64,000 nt of DNA from Diphasiastrum complanatum (GCA_029204225.1 CM055114.1:12101704-12165703); one strand, 5' to 3'. Positions 13,831 through 27,700 are shown, counted from the first letter of the stretch. Made by a program: numbers and translations. The notes: generated by a model not told the origin, from the sequence alone.

Positions 13831-15560
13831 GGACATGAATTATAGTAAAGGATAAAAGGAGTTCAACAACTACTTGATGAAAGAACTATGCTCACTAGAG
13901 GCAAAGATGACGTTGCCAACACTAAGGAATATCTCTTAATTGCATTCCTTCCAAACACTGCAAAGCAACAGTAACCTCGAGGTTATTCTACAATTTTGTT
14001 GTGTCTTACTGTAAATATTTTCCAAATCAATATCACTACAATTCACAAGTATTGTCTCAAACCTCTTTGTGAGCTTGCAAAATAGCAATTTGCGGTGAAA
14101 TAAACCATGTACAAAAGTTTAGACTAGCACACAAACAACTTCAAATCGATTTCCCTTTGAGACCACAAGTGATTTGTAAAGTCTGGAAAGTAGGATTATA
14201 CAAATTTACAGTGTGATGTTTGGGATCTTAGAAATTTAGATTCCCAAGTCATGAGAGTATTCTATGATGCTTTATGGCTTAGATGTGTTACGTACAACTT
14301 CCACATGTGATTAGGCATCTTGGTTTCCAAGGGGGCCTTGAACTTGGGATCAAAGAAACTTCAAATGCCAAGCTGCCCATATGTAGTTATGATAGGGACA
14401 ACGCAACATCCGCACAATACACATTTTCATTGCTTCTGATGTCCAATGGCCTTTTGTACAACTGTTGTTGCCCGCACATACAACTATCCTCCTAAACATT
14501 CAAGGACAATAAAATGGGCCACCTCTTCCACACCCTAGAGACAACACCCTTCTCACAATTGTTCTCTTGCCACTCGAAGTATAACACAAGTCTTGTATGA
14601 TGATCAATCCCGTATCTTTTGCAGATATAGAGCCAGTCATACAACTATCGATCGAGAACATAAGGCTCCTAAGGTGCCACTCAACTATCTCTCACTCATT
14701 TTGTTGATCAAAGGTTGGATGTGGGCAAACCCTCAGTGAAGGTGAGAATGACAACTATAGTAACTGAATATTATGAGTGAAGGAGCTTGATCACCAAAAG
14801 CAAAGAAAAAATCTAAAGCATTTGTTGACAAACACTTGCAGGGGAAATATGATAAAAGACGATGACAGAGTAGGACTTAGACGCATAATTTGAACTTGCA
14901 AAGTTGATTTCATTCTAAAACCAAGATTGGGTTGCACAGTAACAACCTTCAAAACCATCATTTATGCAATGACTTTGCCCTCCTCTATCATTCTCCTTGT
15001 TCTAGAAATAATATGCTGAATTCCAGTTTTAGCCTGATTTGTTTTCAAAACAGTTTAAAGAAAATTTCCAAGATTCTGGAAGGGCATTCTGATGCAACTT
15101 AGGATCACTATCAATACATGCACAGCAATCATAATGCATACTCTAGTAGCACTGGCAGATACAAATTTTGCCTGGAAAACAAGTAGTCTGATGGGTCACA
15201 ACAATACATAGTACCAATATTGGTTGACAACCCATAAATTTTTAAGAAGGTTAATAATTTAATGATACCTGAAAATTTCACTTTTCAACTTGGTATAAAA
15301 ATCATCATCCATTATACAGGACTAAGTATTGCATCATATTAAAGGTTTTTTGAGTGGACTTGTCATAAAAACATGCTTTCAGATGTGCAACCTGTAAAAA
15401 AAGCCATCACCTTGTTTTTCCAGGACATGGATAGATCATCATTAGTAAATCCAAATAAAGCATTCACAAAACTTCTGCTGTGAGAACATTCATTCTGGTG
15501 GAAGCAAAGAGGGAGGCAGCTCAACACTCTTCAAAGAAGTATTGACATAACAACCACTAT
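13830..15560. other. 3' flank of HCF101, no gene seen
   Basis: AT-rich, with short ORFs lacking domains. The 3' UTR and poly(A) site of the minus-strand HCF101 gene should fall just below 15566; I could not fix the site. Confidence 0.45.
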
Positions 15561-15565
15561 TTGTA

Positions 15566-15769
15566 TCACGTCGCTTTTGCTGCTTTCAAGGCTTTGGCAT
15601 GAGTTAGTAGTGAAGCTGCAGCTGTTAGACCTGAATGTTCACTAGTTTGTCCTTCTGAGGTATTTTCCTTTGAGGCCAAGATCGGAGTTGTTGGTCTTAT
15701 ATTCTCATTTGTAGGTTCTGGAACATCCACCAGTCTTTCCAAAGCTTGTAACTGATCAAATGGAGCAAT
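15566..15769 (-). CDS. HCF101: HCF101 exon 14 and stop
   Basis: Acceptor TGATCAG|ATTGCT. Codes [19 protein letters not shown] and then a 48-residue Ser/Thr/Ala-rich tail ending [10 protein letters not shown] before the stop at 15568-15566. The tail extends past the usual family end near VDVP. Confidence 0.92.
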   Translation of the reverse strand: MAPFDQLQALERLVDVPEPTNENIRPTTPILASKENTSEGQTSEHSGLTAAASLLTHAKALKAAKAT

Positions 15770-18700
15770 CTGATCACCCACCACAAGAAATGGCCAAAAA
15801 CTGGTCATTGACAGAATAATTTCATTTTAAGGAATGCAGGGCTTTGGTAAAGTAGACATTAGAGAGCACACAATCACGTTTCTTCATAAACAGAATGACA
15901 TTTTGCTTTAGTCAAGCAGTTTGCTGTCACAAGGTGCATCAAAAGACTGATAATCCTAGAAACCTGTCTGGGAACATGCACCCTTTTGTTCATGTATGCA
16001 TGTAAAACAGAGATAGACTATGCAATTAAAAAAAATGCTATCCCATGGCATCCTATAGATTTCCAACCTAATCGGACCATCATTGTCAGCTATATGGTAT
16101 TTTGACAGCTCTCCTTTAACATGTTTTAAAGAAGATATTCAGAGTCCACTCTTGCATAGATGAAGCATTCTCTTTATGGAGGCCGACAAGGAATATAAAT
16201 CGGCATATAATGTGCATTTGGCAGTTTGAGTTAGTACATAGCTTGGGAACATGCAATCATGATATTTTATCATCCTTCCGGCAGCTACTCAGTTATAAAC
16301 TAATCCACAAAACCACACTGATAGAACTGAGATTACAAAGCTAACAAAATAGATAAATGAAGGTAGAACAAGCTGATAACTAGATAAACTAGGCTGCTAC
16401 ATGAATGCCAAATTCGCTTAAATTTGATTGACAATGATGTTAAGTCTAGCTATGCTAAAAGCTACTCTCTACATAATCAGCTATCAATAATAAGGTGCAT
16501 GGGCCTAATTAAGTTTGTTCTTGAGCTGGAATCAGGGCTAGCTCTGCAAATAACAACTGGTGACCAATTAATAGATGTCCGTAAAAGTGTCAGATACAAA
16601 ATGAGTGGCTCAAAGGCCAAACAATACAGTCTAGTGTGAAACAACAACCAAAAAGAGTATGGAGGGCCAAGGTTCAAGTACTCTCAATAAGATGTCAGTG
16701 ATGTTGCTCTCCGTAAAAATATGGTTTCATACCGTTGATGTAGTTATGAAGAGAGAGGGAGTAGAATATATTCATGAAGACCAGATCATGTTCTACTAGC
16801 CTTTGAGTGGTATACAAGTAGCCTCTCCTAAACAAATGCCATCTCGCAGCATGACCGTCATAGAAACTTCCTCAGTTTTTACATACAGCAAGTTGTAAGG
16901 CACTTAACAATAGATCTGTGGTGATGCATGCGAACCTTTGCTTGGACAATAGACATGGGAATGCAAGGGTAAAGGTTGTCATCTATAAGAAAGATGGATC
17001 AAAGACCATAGCACTTACAAGACTGACATGAAAGGTAGGAGTGACTGTGAACTGGAATTGATATGTAACTGGGGTGAATTAGGGAACAATCATCAAATGA
17101 GAATCACATAGAACAATGAAATAGATAGCTGGACCACACTCGTAGATCGATCTCCTAGACAGATCCCAATACAATCAACAATAAGTTTAATAATGATGTC
17201 AAGTGAATAAGGATGGCAGCCTAGTAGCCCACAGGTGGCTTCCACAAAAAACTCCAATTCTCTGAGCAATCAACTGATGATGGCATAGCAATGATCCTAT
17301 TTTTAGCCTCTGGCATCACTACAGATAGATTGCACACTCCTAGATACCCTTGCTCCAATCACAAGGCCCAATTATATGCAAACTACTAAATTGTCATTTT
17401 ATGGACCCCAATGACCACATGACACAACAGTTTTGGGCACAAAGTGGGAGATGCTGCACGCGGAAAAGCAGAAAGTATTATGGATGTTAAACATATGACC
17501 AAAAATTATGTACATTCAAGAAAGGTTGCTGAAGAATAGTAGTGGCTAAGGCTGCATTATCATGGCCATTGGCAAACACAAGGGTACATGTGACTCGTTA
17601 GTCCCTAAGGGGTCCCGGCAGGGTAACACTCAGCCCCGTAGTTTGGGATAATAACCCTTAGGTACTAGGATCTAGAGAGCTTGGTCTATATCCATATGGA
17701 GTGCCACTAAGTGGAGGGCACCCTTAGTTACTAAGGGTGGGTCCCTAAAGTTAGGTAGGACCTATGTACCACATGCACAGTATGCATGTGAGAGGCATCC
17801 ACATGCACAGTGGTAGTGAGAGGTGTGCATGATCTCCTGGAGGTCTGGCACTGGTCCTATATGGTGGCCTGTGGGTGTAGAGCCAGGTACAGGATAGTGG
17901 GTGGAGATCCAGAGTTACTCTTCCATTGTGGTGGTCTTTGTCCTTTAATCCTAGTAGTGGTATCAGAGCATCGGGGGTCCTCTTGTGGGTCAGCGCATTC
18001 CCTTCCTCAACAAGCGCTACCTTGCTGTCCAACCTTGCTGTCCAGCGATTGTGATTATTTTCCAGCACCTTTTTCTCCCTCAGTGCCATCAGAAAAAGGT
18101 TTTGGGTCTGGTTTTTCAGAGGTACGAGCTTCAGTGGTGGGCTCTCAGGTCTGCAGTGGCATCTGTGCAGGAATGTGTATCCATCACAAATAGAATCAGA
18201 TTGTGATTCTAATCCGATTTTCTGAGGGTGCCAGGACCTGTTTTTTGGGAGCTGATAGTTGAGAATCCCAACGTGATCAGAATTGCATGCAAATTTGTGG
18301 ACAGGTTCTGGAAACAACTCGCTGGAGGGTGCAGCAGATTTCATCCTGAAATCTATCGTTATTCTCAAGTTATTCATGCTCAAAGTCAGAAACCCTGATT
18401 TCTGGCCAGAATTGACCTTCTGAAGTTGAAGAAACTGCTGAGGATTTTCTGGAGAGTCGACTTGCGCAACCTAGTATACTGGAGGGCGCACTAGGGGAAA
18501 ACGATCCCTCGTCGATTGGTGACCAGAATCATCGTTGGTGATCGGTTGAAGTTTCGTCAAAAAGCCTGGCAATTTGATTTCCAACTAAGAGAAGCTTTCT
18601 CTCTCACTCTTTTATTTGCATGTCATAGAATTTTTCTTGCATGTCAGGTTTTTAAGTTGAAAATCAAGTGCATGTCAGTGCTTGTTGCTAGGAACTTCTT

Positions 18701-21700
18701 ATATGTTCTAGCACGACAATTCTGAAATGTGTTTTCAGGCACTATTGTGTCTAGTTTATTGTGCATGCTTAATTTTGTAGACATGAGTCCTACTCCCGTA
18801 GATGAGCTTGAAGATATAGTCATGTCCAGCCTACCTCACGGAAGTTCTCCTATTGAAAAGAGCCAGTCAGTTCCTCTTTTACCGCCTACTCAAGAACCTT
18901 CTCAAGATCCCTCCATGCATGACGACATGCAGGATGTGGACATGAATGAGGGGGAAGAAAATGAAGAAATATCATTAAATCTTTTCGAGTTTAGGCAGTG
19001 GGTAGTAGAAACATATGATCATCTTAAGAAATTAGAAGAGTCTGTTGAGGAACAAGCCAAAACTGAACAAGAAACTAATGAGAGGCTTTCCAGACTAGAA
19101 AGACTAGTACGTGATAGAGTTCAAAGTCTTAGTGCTTTGAAACAAGTTGTTTTAGCGCAGTATCCAGTGAATCCTGCTATCCACGGTAGTAGTCCTCCTG
19201 TCCCACCATCGCCCCATAAGGTAGTACCTAAGGATTTGCGCCTTCCCACCTTTGGTGGAGAAGAAAAAGACCGTAACCGAGATTCGGTTGTTGCCTTCTC
19301 GTTAAGCATGATGATGGATTTCGATTAAAAGGGACTCTCGATGAGGATCGGCCTTTAGAGGCTAGCATCTCCCTAACGGGAAAAGCCTTTAGGTGGTGGA
19401 TAAGTCTGCGGGATTCGGAACCAAAGAATTGGGATAGTTTCAAGATGTGTTCAAGAAAAATTTTCTTCCTGAGAATGAAACCGATAGAAACTGGGAAGAT
19501 TGGGAAACCTGTTGCATGGGAAACCATCCTCTTACCCAATACATCGCCAGTTATCGGGATGCTACCATGAAATTGTCTGACTTAGATGATTATAATCAGG
19601 TAAGGGGATTCATTCGGGGTTTCCAAGCCAAATACCAAAAGTATCTTCTGCCCTTAAAGCCTAAAACATTAGAAACTGCCATCACCCTAGCTTAGACTTA
19701 TGATGACATAGTTCGCCCAAAAGGTAAAAGAATTGTAGAAGACACCCGACCTGAGTCCTCCAAGCATGGAGAGAAGCGGAAAATTCCGACATCTACTTCT
19801 TCGAATAAAAAGAGGTATAGATTGTCGAGAAGTGACATAGAAAAAGCCAAGAGGGAGCACTTGTGCTTCATTTGTATGGGAAAAGGTCATAATAAGAGTC
19901 AGTGTCCTAAGTTGCAAAACAAAGGGAATAATGACAAGACTCTCAATAAGAGCCAAGTTGGTCCTTTTAAGAAGCCGGAGAAGCAAGTTCATATTGTTCA
20001 AGTTTTGCTCTTGGGAAAGTCTCCCAAGGTAAAGTCTATCCACGTGTCTCATGTGAATGAGGCACATACCTGTTCAGTCACTGCCAACATTTGGCAACCT
20101 GCAGTTGGACCCCATACTATTTTCCGATTGTTAGGAAGTATTAATGGCCAGAAAGTTCGGATAATGGTGGACGATGGGGCAACCCACAACTTTCTAAACC
20201 ATTCTTTGGTGAAAAAGTTGAAGTTCGAACAAAAACAAAGTGATCATCAGTATTACGTGGTTACACTTGCTGATGGTTAGCGTAAAAATGTTTATGATAA
20301 TTTCGTTCCACAAGTTCCCATACAAATCCAAGACTACCAAGATACTTTAGACTTTCAAGTAATGAGCTTGGCCTTGGCAGATGTTATACTTGGTCGTGAG
20401 TGGTTGTTTATGTTAGAAACTATTGGTGGTCTTGTTCGTAGTTATGTTGATAACACTTTGGAGTTTATTCATAGAGGTGAGAAAGTTAAATTGGTTGGAA
20501 ATGCAGGTGTGCCGGCTTTGCTAGTTGTCTCTTCTGTGCAGTTGAAGTGGTTAGTGCGGAAACGAAAAGTTGAAAAGGTATTTCTTTGTTTCCTTACTTC
20601 TGAAAGTTTTTCAAGTACTATGGCCACTGGCAAACACAAGGGTACATGTGACTCGTTAGTCCCTAAGGGGTCCTGGCGGGGTAACACTCAGCCCCGTAGT
20701 TCGGGATAATAACCCTTAGGTACTAGGATCTAGAGGGCTTGGTCTATATCCATAGGGAGTGCCACTAAGTGGAGGGCACCCTTAGTTACTAAGGGTGGGT
20801 CCCTAAAGTTAGGTAGGACCTATGTGCCCACATGCACAGTATGCATGTGAGAGGCATCCACATGCACAGTGGTAACTGTGCATGTGAGAGGTGTGCATGA
20901 TCTCCTGGAGGTCTAGTGCTGGTCCTATATGGTGGCCTGTGGGTGTAGAGCCAGGTACAGGATAGTGGGTGGAGATCCAAAGTCACTCTTCCATTGTGGT
21001 GGTCTTTGTTCTTTGATCCTAATATGCGTGGACTGTGTGCACAGTGAACACATAAACACTAGTCACAACAAGTTCTTGGGGCCAGGCTTGTCGCATAAGA
21101 GTGTGAGAAAATATGTTGATAGAGTCAGTAATAGGCATTTCACTGGCCGTTGCTTGGACTAGTAGAACATCATATCAATACTTGCTCTTTAAAATAGTTA
21201 AACTAATGTTATGGGGGCCCATGGCGTTATTTTTGTTTAGTTATCAATAGGCTTTATGACTTGGCCCTCAGAACCCCAAATTGAATTGATATATATCCCG
21301 ATACAATCAACAATATATCAGTTTTCAGTGAGTAATGGCTTGGTTTCATCAGTAGTTATGATTGATATCTTGCTTGTTAATGTTCTCAATTGATTGATCG
21401 GAGTACTGAAATACTTTTGACAACTTTCACAGTGAATAATGTTTTGTTTTGCATATGGCCGACCCCATGTCATGTCATCAATAGGGAAACATCCCACGAA
21501 AGAAAAAATGAACTTGGTGTTATCATCAATTGTGCTGTAAATTAGATCTGCAGGATAGCAGCTCCTAAGAATGGAAACAGCTCAGGATCGTGCATATCAT
21601 GGAATCATAAGGCTCATCAGAACAATAGCATAATGAATGAGGCTCACATGAACACAGGCTCACATGGCAGGAGCTATTTTAAGGGCTATTCATAACTCCC

Positions 21701-24700
21701 AAGAACAAGAACCAACTTCTCAAATATGCAATATAGTCAGTAACAAGAAACAAGTTTTTATGTCTGACACAATCAACCTCATCATGTGTAGTGTGGACCA
21801 AATGCTACGACATCCCTAATCATTTTATTGGTGCCCAAGACTAGGTACAGGTCATATGCACAAATTATGTCCACAGTAGCTTTCATACATTCACACAAAG
21901 ACAAACATAGTGACTTATAATTGCTCCTCCGGAGGTGAAGGGCAGACCTACTCATGGTGAAGAGCAACATTAAAAAGCAAATCCAACTAAAGGAACTCAC
22001 TACCTTTTCATGGGAGGCAAAAACAAAAACTACATTTCGTCATTTCAGCTCGCTCTTAACCTAACTAGATTGCATAGTTGGTGGCCAAAATTAGCACAAA
22101 CTAGGTGGTCGTAACTTAGATGAAAATCTCAAATGAGAACTACATGCCCAGTGATAGTATAGAAAAATATATCCATGTTTTGTCTAGGATAATACCCGAC
22201 ACAATTTTGTTCATAATCAATCTCAGACACAGAAATTAGCTCCTACATATTAGGAACCATTCCATATTATGCAGAAGTTTAGTCATACTACCTATTGACT
22301 TCAGTTTCCTGAAACCTATCCTGACCGGAAAGTACTGTATATTCCGTACAGTACGTTCCTGAACGTACTGGGTCGCAACATTTTTTTTTCTTAAAAAAAA
22401 CAGGTATTAAAGCTGCTGCACGATCTTCCTTCTTTTTGATAAGAGGCCAAATAAGCAAAAATGAAAACGATAGACTTTGCCTTAGGCAATGCCCAAAAAC
22501 GTAAAACCAATGACACAATCTGGATCGTTCGCAATGTGGTTTTGAGCTTCTGTCAAACTTTGAATTCGTAACGTGGCATCATGTGACTGAAGCAGCTGCC
22601 CTGGTAATCGCTCGTCTTCACTGCTAAAGTATTTTCCAGATTCCTAATCATGAGATATTTCACTGGGTCCTCCTGGATCTATGATTTGAATCCACTGATG
22701 CATCACGAAGCAGCGCTCGAGCCTCAGCAGCATCTTCTTCTGCAAGAAGTGCTTCCTGTATTGCTTCCCTGGCTGCTGCTGCACCCCTGTCAGAAACTAG
22801 CCTTAGCGCATCAGCTCTAGCCCTGACCGCCTTAGCAAATCTAGCCCTGACCGCTGGAATAGTGGATGAACTTTGAGCTGCTCCATCTTGTGAACGGGTC
22901 ATAAACAGACCCAAATGGGGAGTGGACAAAAAATCGTGAATGCAAGATCGTGAATGCAGCATGCTTGAAGCTCCCTTTCTGCTGAACCTGTAATCTGCTG
23001 AAACCTGGGTCGGAACGGGGGCCTTTGTTAATATTTACAAAATTTTATTTATTTATTTTTTATTTAGACCATCTTAAGTCAGTTTTAGTTGAGTTGGACC
23101 CAATTTTGGTCCAGTAGTAATTCGTGGGTCCAAGTAAAGTCTAATTATGTTAAGGGACCCTATCTTGACTTTTGGGGGTGCCCTATAATTAGTAGTGGGT
23201 CTTGGAAGGTTCTAGAACTTAGAGTTTGGAAGAGTCTAGGCCCTTGGAAGGCCTATTTATATGTACTCTTTGTTCATTTGTAATTCATTCCCTTTCAAGC
23301 ATTGCTACTACTTTCTCTCTCCTTGAGGGCGCCTAACCCTCTCCCTCTTCTTCTGCTTGTATATGGAGATTGAATGTTAGAAGGATCTTGGCACTTTGAT
23401 TTCCTACATGGTATCAGAGCCATGGATCTTCTATGCTTGATTTAGGGCGCCCTACCAAAAGAGATCGTCTTCACTTAGGGATCACAAAAATTCAGCACCT
23501 TTGCTGATTTTTTGGAGTGAAGATCCGTTTTTTGACTCTTTTCCGTTTTGCAGGAGGGCGCCACACATCAAAGAAGATAACAGGATTTTGGGCGCCCAAA
23601 AATCAGGTTGTTGTTTGCTGATTTTTCAGGTTGCAGGAAGGCGCCATTAATTATCTTCTTCGAGGCTTCTTTTAGGTTGCCCACATCCGTGTAGATTTAT
23701 CCTACTTCCGTTGGTCCGTTGCTGCCCTATTTTTCAGATTTGCTCCTTTGCAGGAGGGCACCCATCTACAAGCAATTTCTATTCTTCTGATTTAGCTGAA
23801 AAATTAGCACCCTTGCTAATTTTACAAAGTGAAGATCCGCTTATTTTTGCTTGTTTCCAGGTGTGGAAGAAGGCGCTAATTTTTTTGTGATGATCCGATC
23901 ACATTCCGAGGCTGAAAATTGGACAGCATATTACCATTTGTAGGGTGTTGCAACAGCCCTATTCGTGTGTGTATTGTTCACACTTTTTGGCAAGAAAAAA
24001 GGGTTCCGAAAAAAGCTTTGTTGGAGGCTAACCTGATTCTTTGCTTGATGGTTTTTGAGTTTGTAATGCAATTGCAGGCTGAAATTTTCAGCACACAAGG
24101 CTTGTAGGAGGGCGAGTTCCTACATCCATCTAATGTGTGGTTTCGACACATTCCGATGCTGATTTGTCAGATTTGATACTTGCTGGTTTTTGTGTCTTTT
24201 AGGGCACATTTAGGGTTTGAAAAAGTTTATCTTCTTGGCTGGTTCTTATGGCAAGAGATTTGGGAGCAATTCGTACTTGTTCAGGTGAAGATATGTTGGA
24301 TGGCACCAACTATTCTTCATGGAGTTGCAAGCTGAGATTTTACATCGACGTGCTGATCAAGATTGTATCGGTAACAAGATCTATCTTATATCATTTGAGA
24401 TTTCGCAAGACCTCTAAAAGTGCTTGGGAAACACTTTTAAAGATGTACCGAATAAAGGATACATCATCGTGCTTTCTCCTCTCTACTTCATCCTCTTTGA
24501 AGGTAGAAGAGCAAAGTCATGCAAAGTTTGATCATTGTCTTTCTACAAGTACAAGTTTGCATCGGAATGTTGGTATGGTAAAGCATTCTTCCGTTGAGCC
24601 ATTTGTTGCAAATGATGGATGCATTAGTGAAGAACTTTATGAGCAAGCTTCTCAAGAGAATGTTTTGGAAAAGGCTGAAATCAAGCATTCTTTGAAGCCA

Positions 24701-27700
24701 TTTTGTACTAATGGAGGGGAAAAAATCATGTCAATTAGTACACTGGTTCAAGGTGGCATGTTGCTGGATTTTTTGGGTGTTCAAAGTGGCAAGCTGTTGG
24801 TTTTTTTCTTGAAGATGGTGGACACCAGATTCAGCCATGGTTTATTGATCATTTTCAGCCTATGTTACATCGTGAACATCCTATTATGCATCGGGAACGG
24901 CCTGCGGAAGGTTTTTGGACAGCAAGGTCCACATTTGGAACACTTTGGACAACAAAGTGTTGGTGATTTTGCGGCTGTTGGACAGCCTGCTACAGCCTCT
25001 TGTTGGTTGTCCCAGTCTTTGCGGGATAGCAAAGCATCTTTTTACCTTGGAGGAAACACACATGCCTCACCAAAATCAATACCTTATGCTGATTTTCATG
25101 TTTTGATGCTTACTTCTTATGATGACGGTGTTGTCTTACCTAGTGTTGGTGAGCAGATCATTGATAGTAAGATTCGGGAGGATGTGATGGTAAAAGAGTG
25201 TCATACTCTTGTTTCTTGTGGTAAGAAGACTTATGGAATCATGTGGGAACCAGTGATGGATTGCAAATCCATATTCTGGCTTGTGGCTGGTTTTTTGGTT
25301 ACCTACTTTGGATGGAGCATGCTTGTCTTCACTCTTCAACTTGATGCTACCGCACTTCGTATTCTACATCTCTTCTACATCGGGCATAATTGGGGCTGAG
25401 ATTTCGGCTACTTCGACTACTTCAAGTTGAAGTTTTTTTTTTGGCAGCATTAAGCTTGGACAACAAGCTACATCTTTTCTTTTTCGGCTACATGGAGTTT
25501 TGGGCAACATGCTGTTGTAAAGCTACCTTTACAAGCTTTACATCCGGCGCCACTGGTGCCAGCAGCGCCCCTGCTGCTCCCGGCGCCACCGGCGCCAAGT
25601 TCCTATGGCTGAAAATCTTTGATCGGTTGTAGCGAAGTCCAGAGAGCTCAGATCGACACGATCTAGGCATGATTAAAGGAAGCCTGGGGATCAATAAATT
25701 CTAGAGAGAGACAATGACTTTTTAGAGAGAGAAAATCCTAGAGAGAGAAAACGTGCTTTACCAGCCTGGGTAGAGTACTTGGTATGAGGGAAGGTGGCGA
25801 ATCCCACCAATACTATAGGGGAGTGCCTGTTGCGACTCAGGGCGAGCTTTAACCAAGTCTCAGCCTCCCTTGCTGGAATGTTGTCCTGGCACTCGCCTTG
25901 GCATGCCAATGCCCCGGAGACTACGGTTGGTCACACACTTGAAATGTAACCTTCTCAGATTTATCAATAAAGTGGGATTTTCCTCAAACTGACTTTGATT
26001 ACCTTCTGGGTTTCAGTGTTCGGTAAAAGCGCCAGTTGTAAGGCCGCTTCAAACTTTTTAATTTGGCACATAGCTGAGGGTCGTATCCCGGGACGCCAGT
26101 GGTATGCCGTCGGGACCATTCGGTCCGTGGCGCCAGCGGTTGACCATTTGGTCCAGGAACTGGTTTTCTCCATATCTGTCGCGGCTTATGGTTCTAAGTG
26201 TTCCTTGCATGAACGTGTGGGTTAAGCTCTTGGGGAACGGGCTCTAACCTGTCGGCTGAGTTGGATGGCTTGCTTGGGTGGAAGTTACCTGTTTATGGCT
26301 GTCCAGTCTGGCGTGGCGCCAGGTTGGCTTCTAGCGCTCGTGACAAAGCTTTCAGTTGGTTAAGTCTGATGTAAGTCAGACCGCTTGCTTGGAATGGATG
26401 TTACTCATTTGTAACGAAGCTTCGAGTTGGTTAAGTTTGATGTATGTCGGGCGGCTGGCGCGGAGGGAAGTCACCCGCATCGGGACCCCCGATCTGGCAT
26501 GGCGCCAGGTTGGATCTCAATGTTGGTTTCGGAACTTCAAGTTGGTTAAGTCTGATCGTTGTTGGCGAGTTGGCTGCTTGTATGTCAAGTGGGTTTGGAT
26601 GGCAAGAGTTGAAGGCTGGGAAGCTAAATCGTGGTTCCCGGCTCCCTTTGGGATGCTTGCGCTACACATGCAACACTTTGCATTCTTGTTGCAATTTTTC
26701 ATACTTCATGTCATGTTATGTTTTTTACATTATCATTTAAGGAGGGTGTTAGAAGTAATAAATGATAGTGTTAGTTTCCCATAGATCTTTTCATATACTA
26801 AAAAACAAAACTCTAACAAGTGAGGCAATCTAAAGCTCAATCTATGGTAAGGTGCTACACTAGAATAATGCCACACCTTGAGGGGTTTAAGAAATTCGTT
26901 AGCCACCAGCATTGAATTTTTGTAGAAGTCTAGTCAAAAGAACTATAGGCTACAGCTAGTTGATTTTGTGAGGAGCTCAAGATACGAGCAAAGCATTGAG
27001 TAATAAGTATCATTTCATCCGAATGTTACCTTTTCCAATTCTCCAAGTTTACTTAAAACCAAATGAACAAGTATGATCCTATTCTCCAGGTATACTTTGA
27101 AAATGTATAGAAATATAAGTACAATGATATGAATTTCTTCATAGAAAATATTCATGACTCCCACTTGTTTAGAGGAACCCAGTTTCAAAGCACTAACAAT
27201 AAAGGTACCTGATTAAATCCATCTGGCCACGTGATTGTGGCAGCATAATTTCCTAACGGCCGAATTATCTGAGGTTCAATATTCTCTGGAATGTCACTAT
27301 AACGAAGTCTTTGCTCTCCTGTCCATTCATCCTGAAGAAATCAATCAAACATCAGAACTTCCTCACAGTGCAAGAAAGAAACAACTTTTGTCACAGGTGT
27401 AGGATAATTTTAAACACTAGGTTGATATTCATTAATAATACAGGAGATTAAAATGTGTTCTTCATGGCATGCGCAAGTTCAAACAAGAGGACCATTTAAA
27501 ATTTTTGACTCCTGTTACCCAAGCATCAAAGGCAACTAGAGGTTGTGAGAAATTTTCAACTAGTTTGATCTAATTCATTTGGCAAATACTAGAAATAAAC
27601 ATTATAAAGTTATTTTAGTCTAAGTTCATTTGAATTACCACTTTTAAAAAGTGTGAGAAATGTAATAGGTCAAGTTTGGGAAGATTCAAATTTAAATATT

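Larger units (their letters stand above)
17563..21021 (+). mobile_element. Ty3/gypsy-like gag-protease element with two LTRs, lacking RT-RNaseH-integrase (intron 13)
   Basis: Two direct LTRs (17563-17953 and 20621-21021) bracket a primer-binding site and one gag-protease region. The order is acidic/coiled-coil N-part, Retrotrans_gag, CCHC knuckle, aspartic protease, spacer, 3' LTR. There is no RT, RNase H or integrase: the coding sequence runs straight into the 3' LTR. Over the first 205 bp the LTRs differ at roughly 6 positions, so insertion is fairly recent. It is a non-autonomous element or an internal deletion derivative, comparable to the TR-GAG class described in plants. It lies antisense to HCF101. 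Confidence 0.85.

Noticed and set aside
17751-18383. 210-residue minus-strand ORF
   Set aside because: It overlaps the 5' LTR and leader of the plus-strand gag-protease element. Part of it recurs in the 3' LTR (20789-20986), so it is a shadow frame.
26747-26790. TGTTAGAAG as the 3' LTR of the element starting at 23026
   Set aside because: It has a polypurine tract before it, but its sequence does not match the 5' LTR, so the pairing is unsupported.
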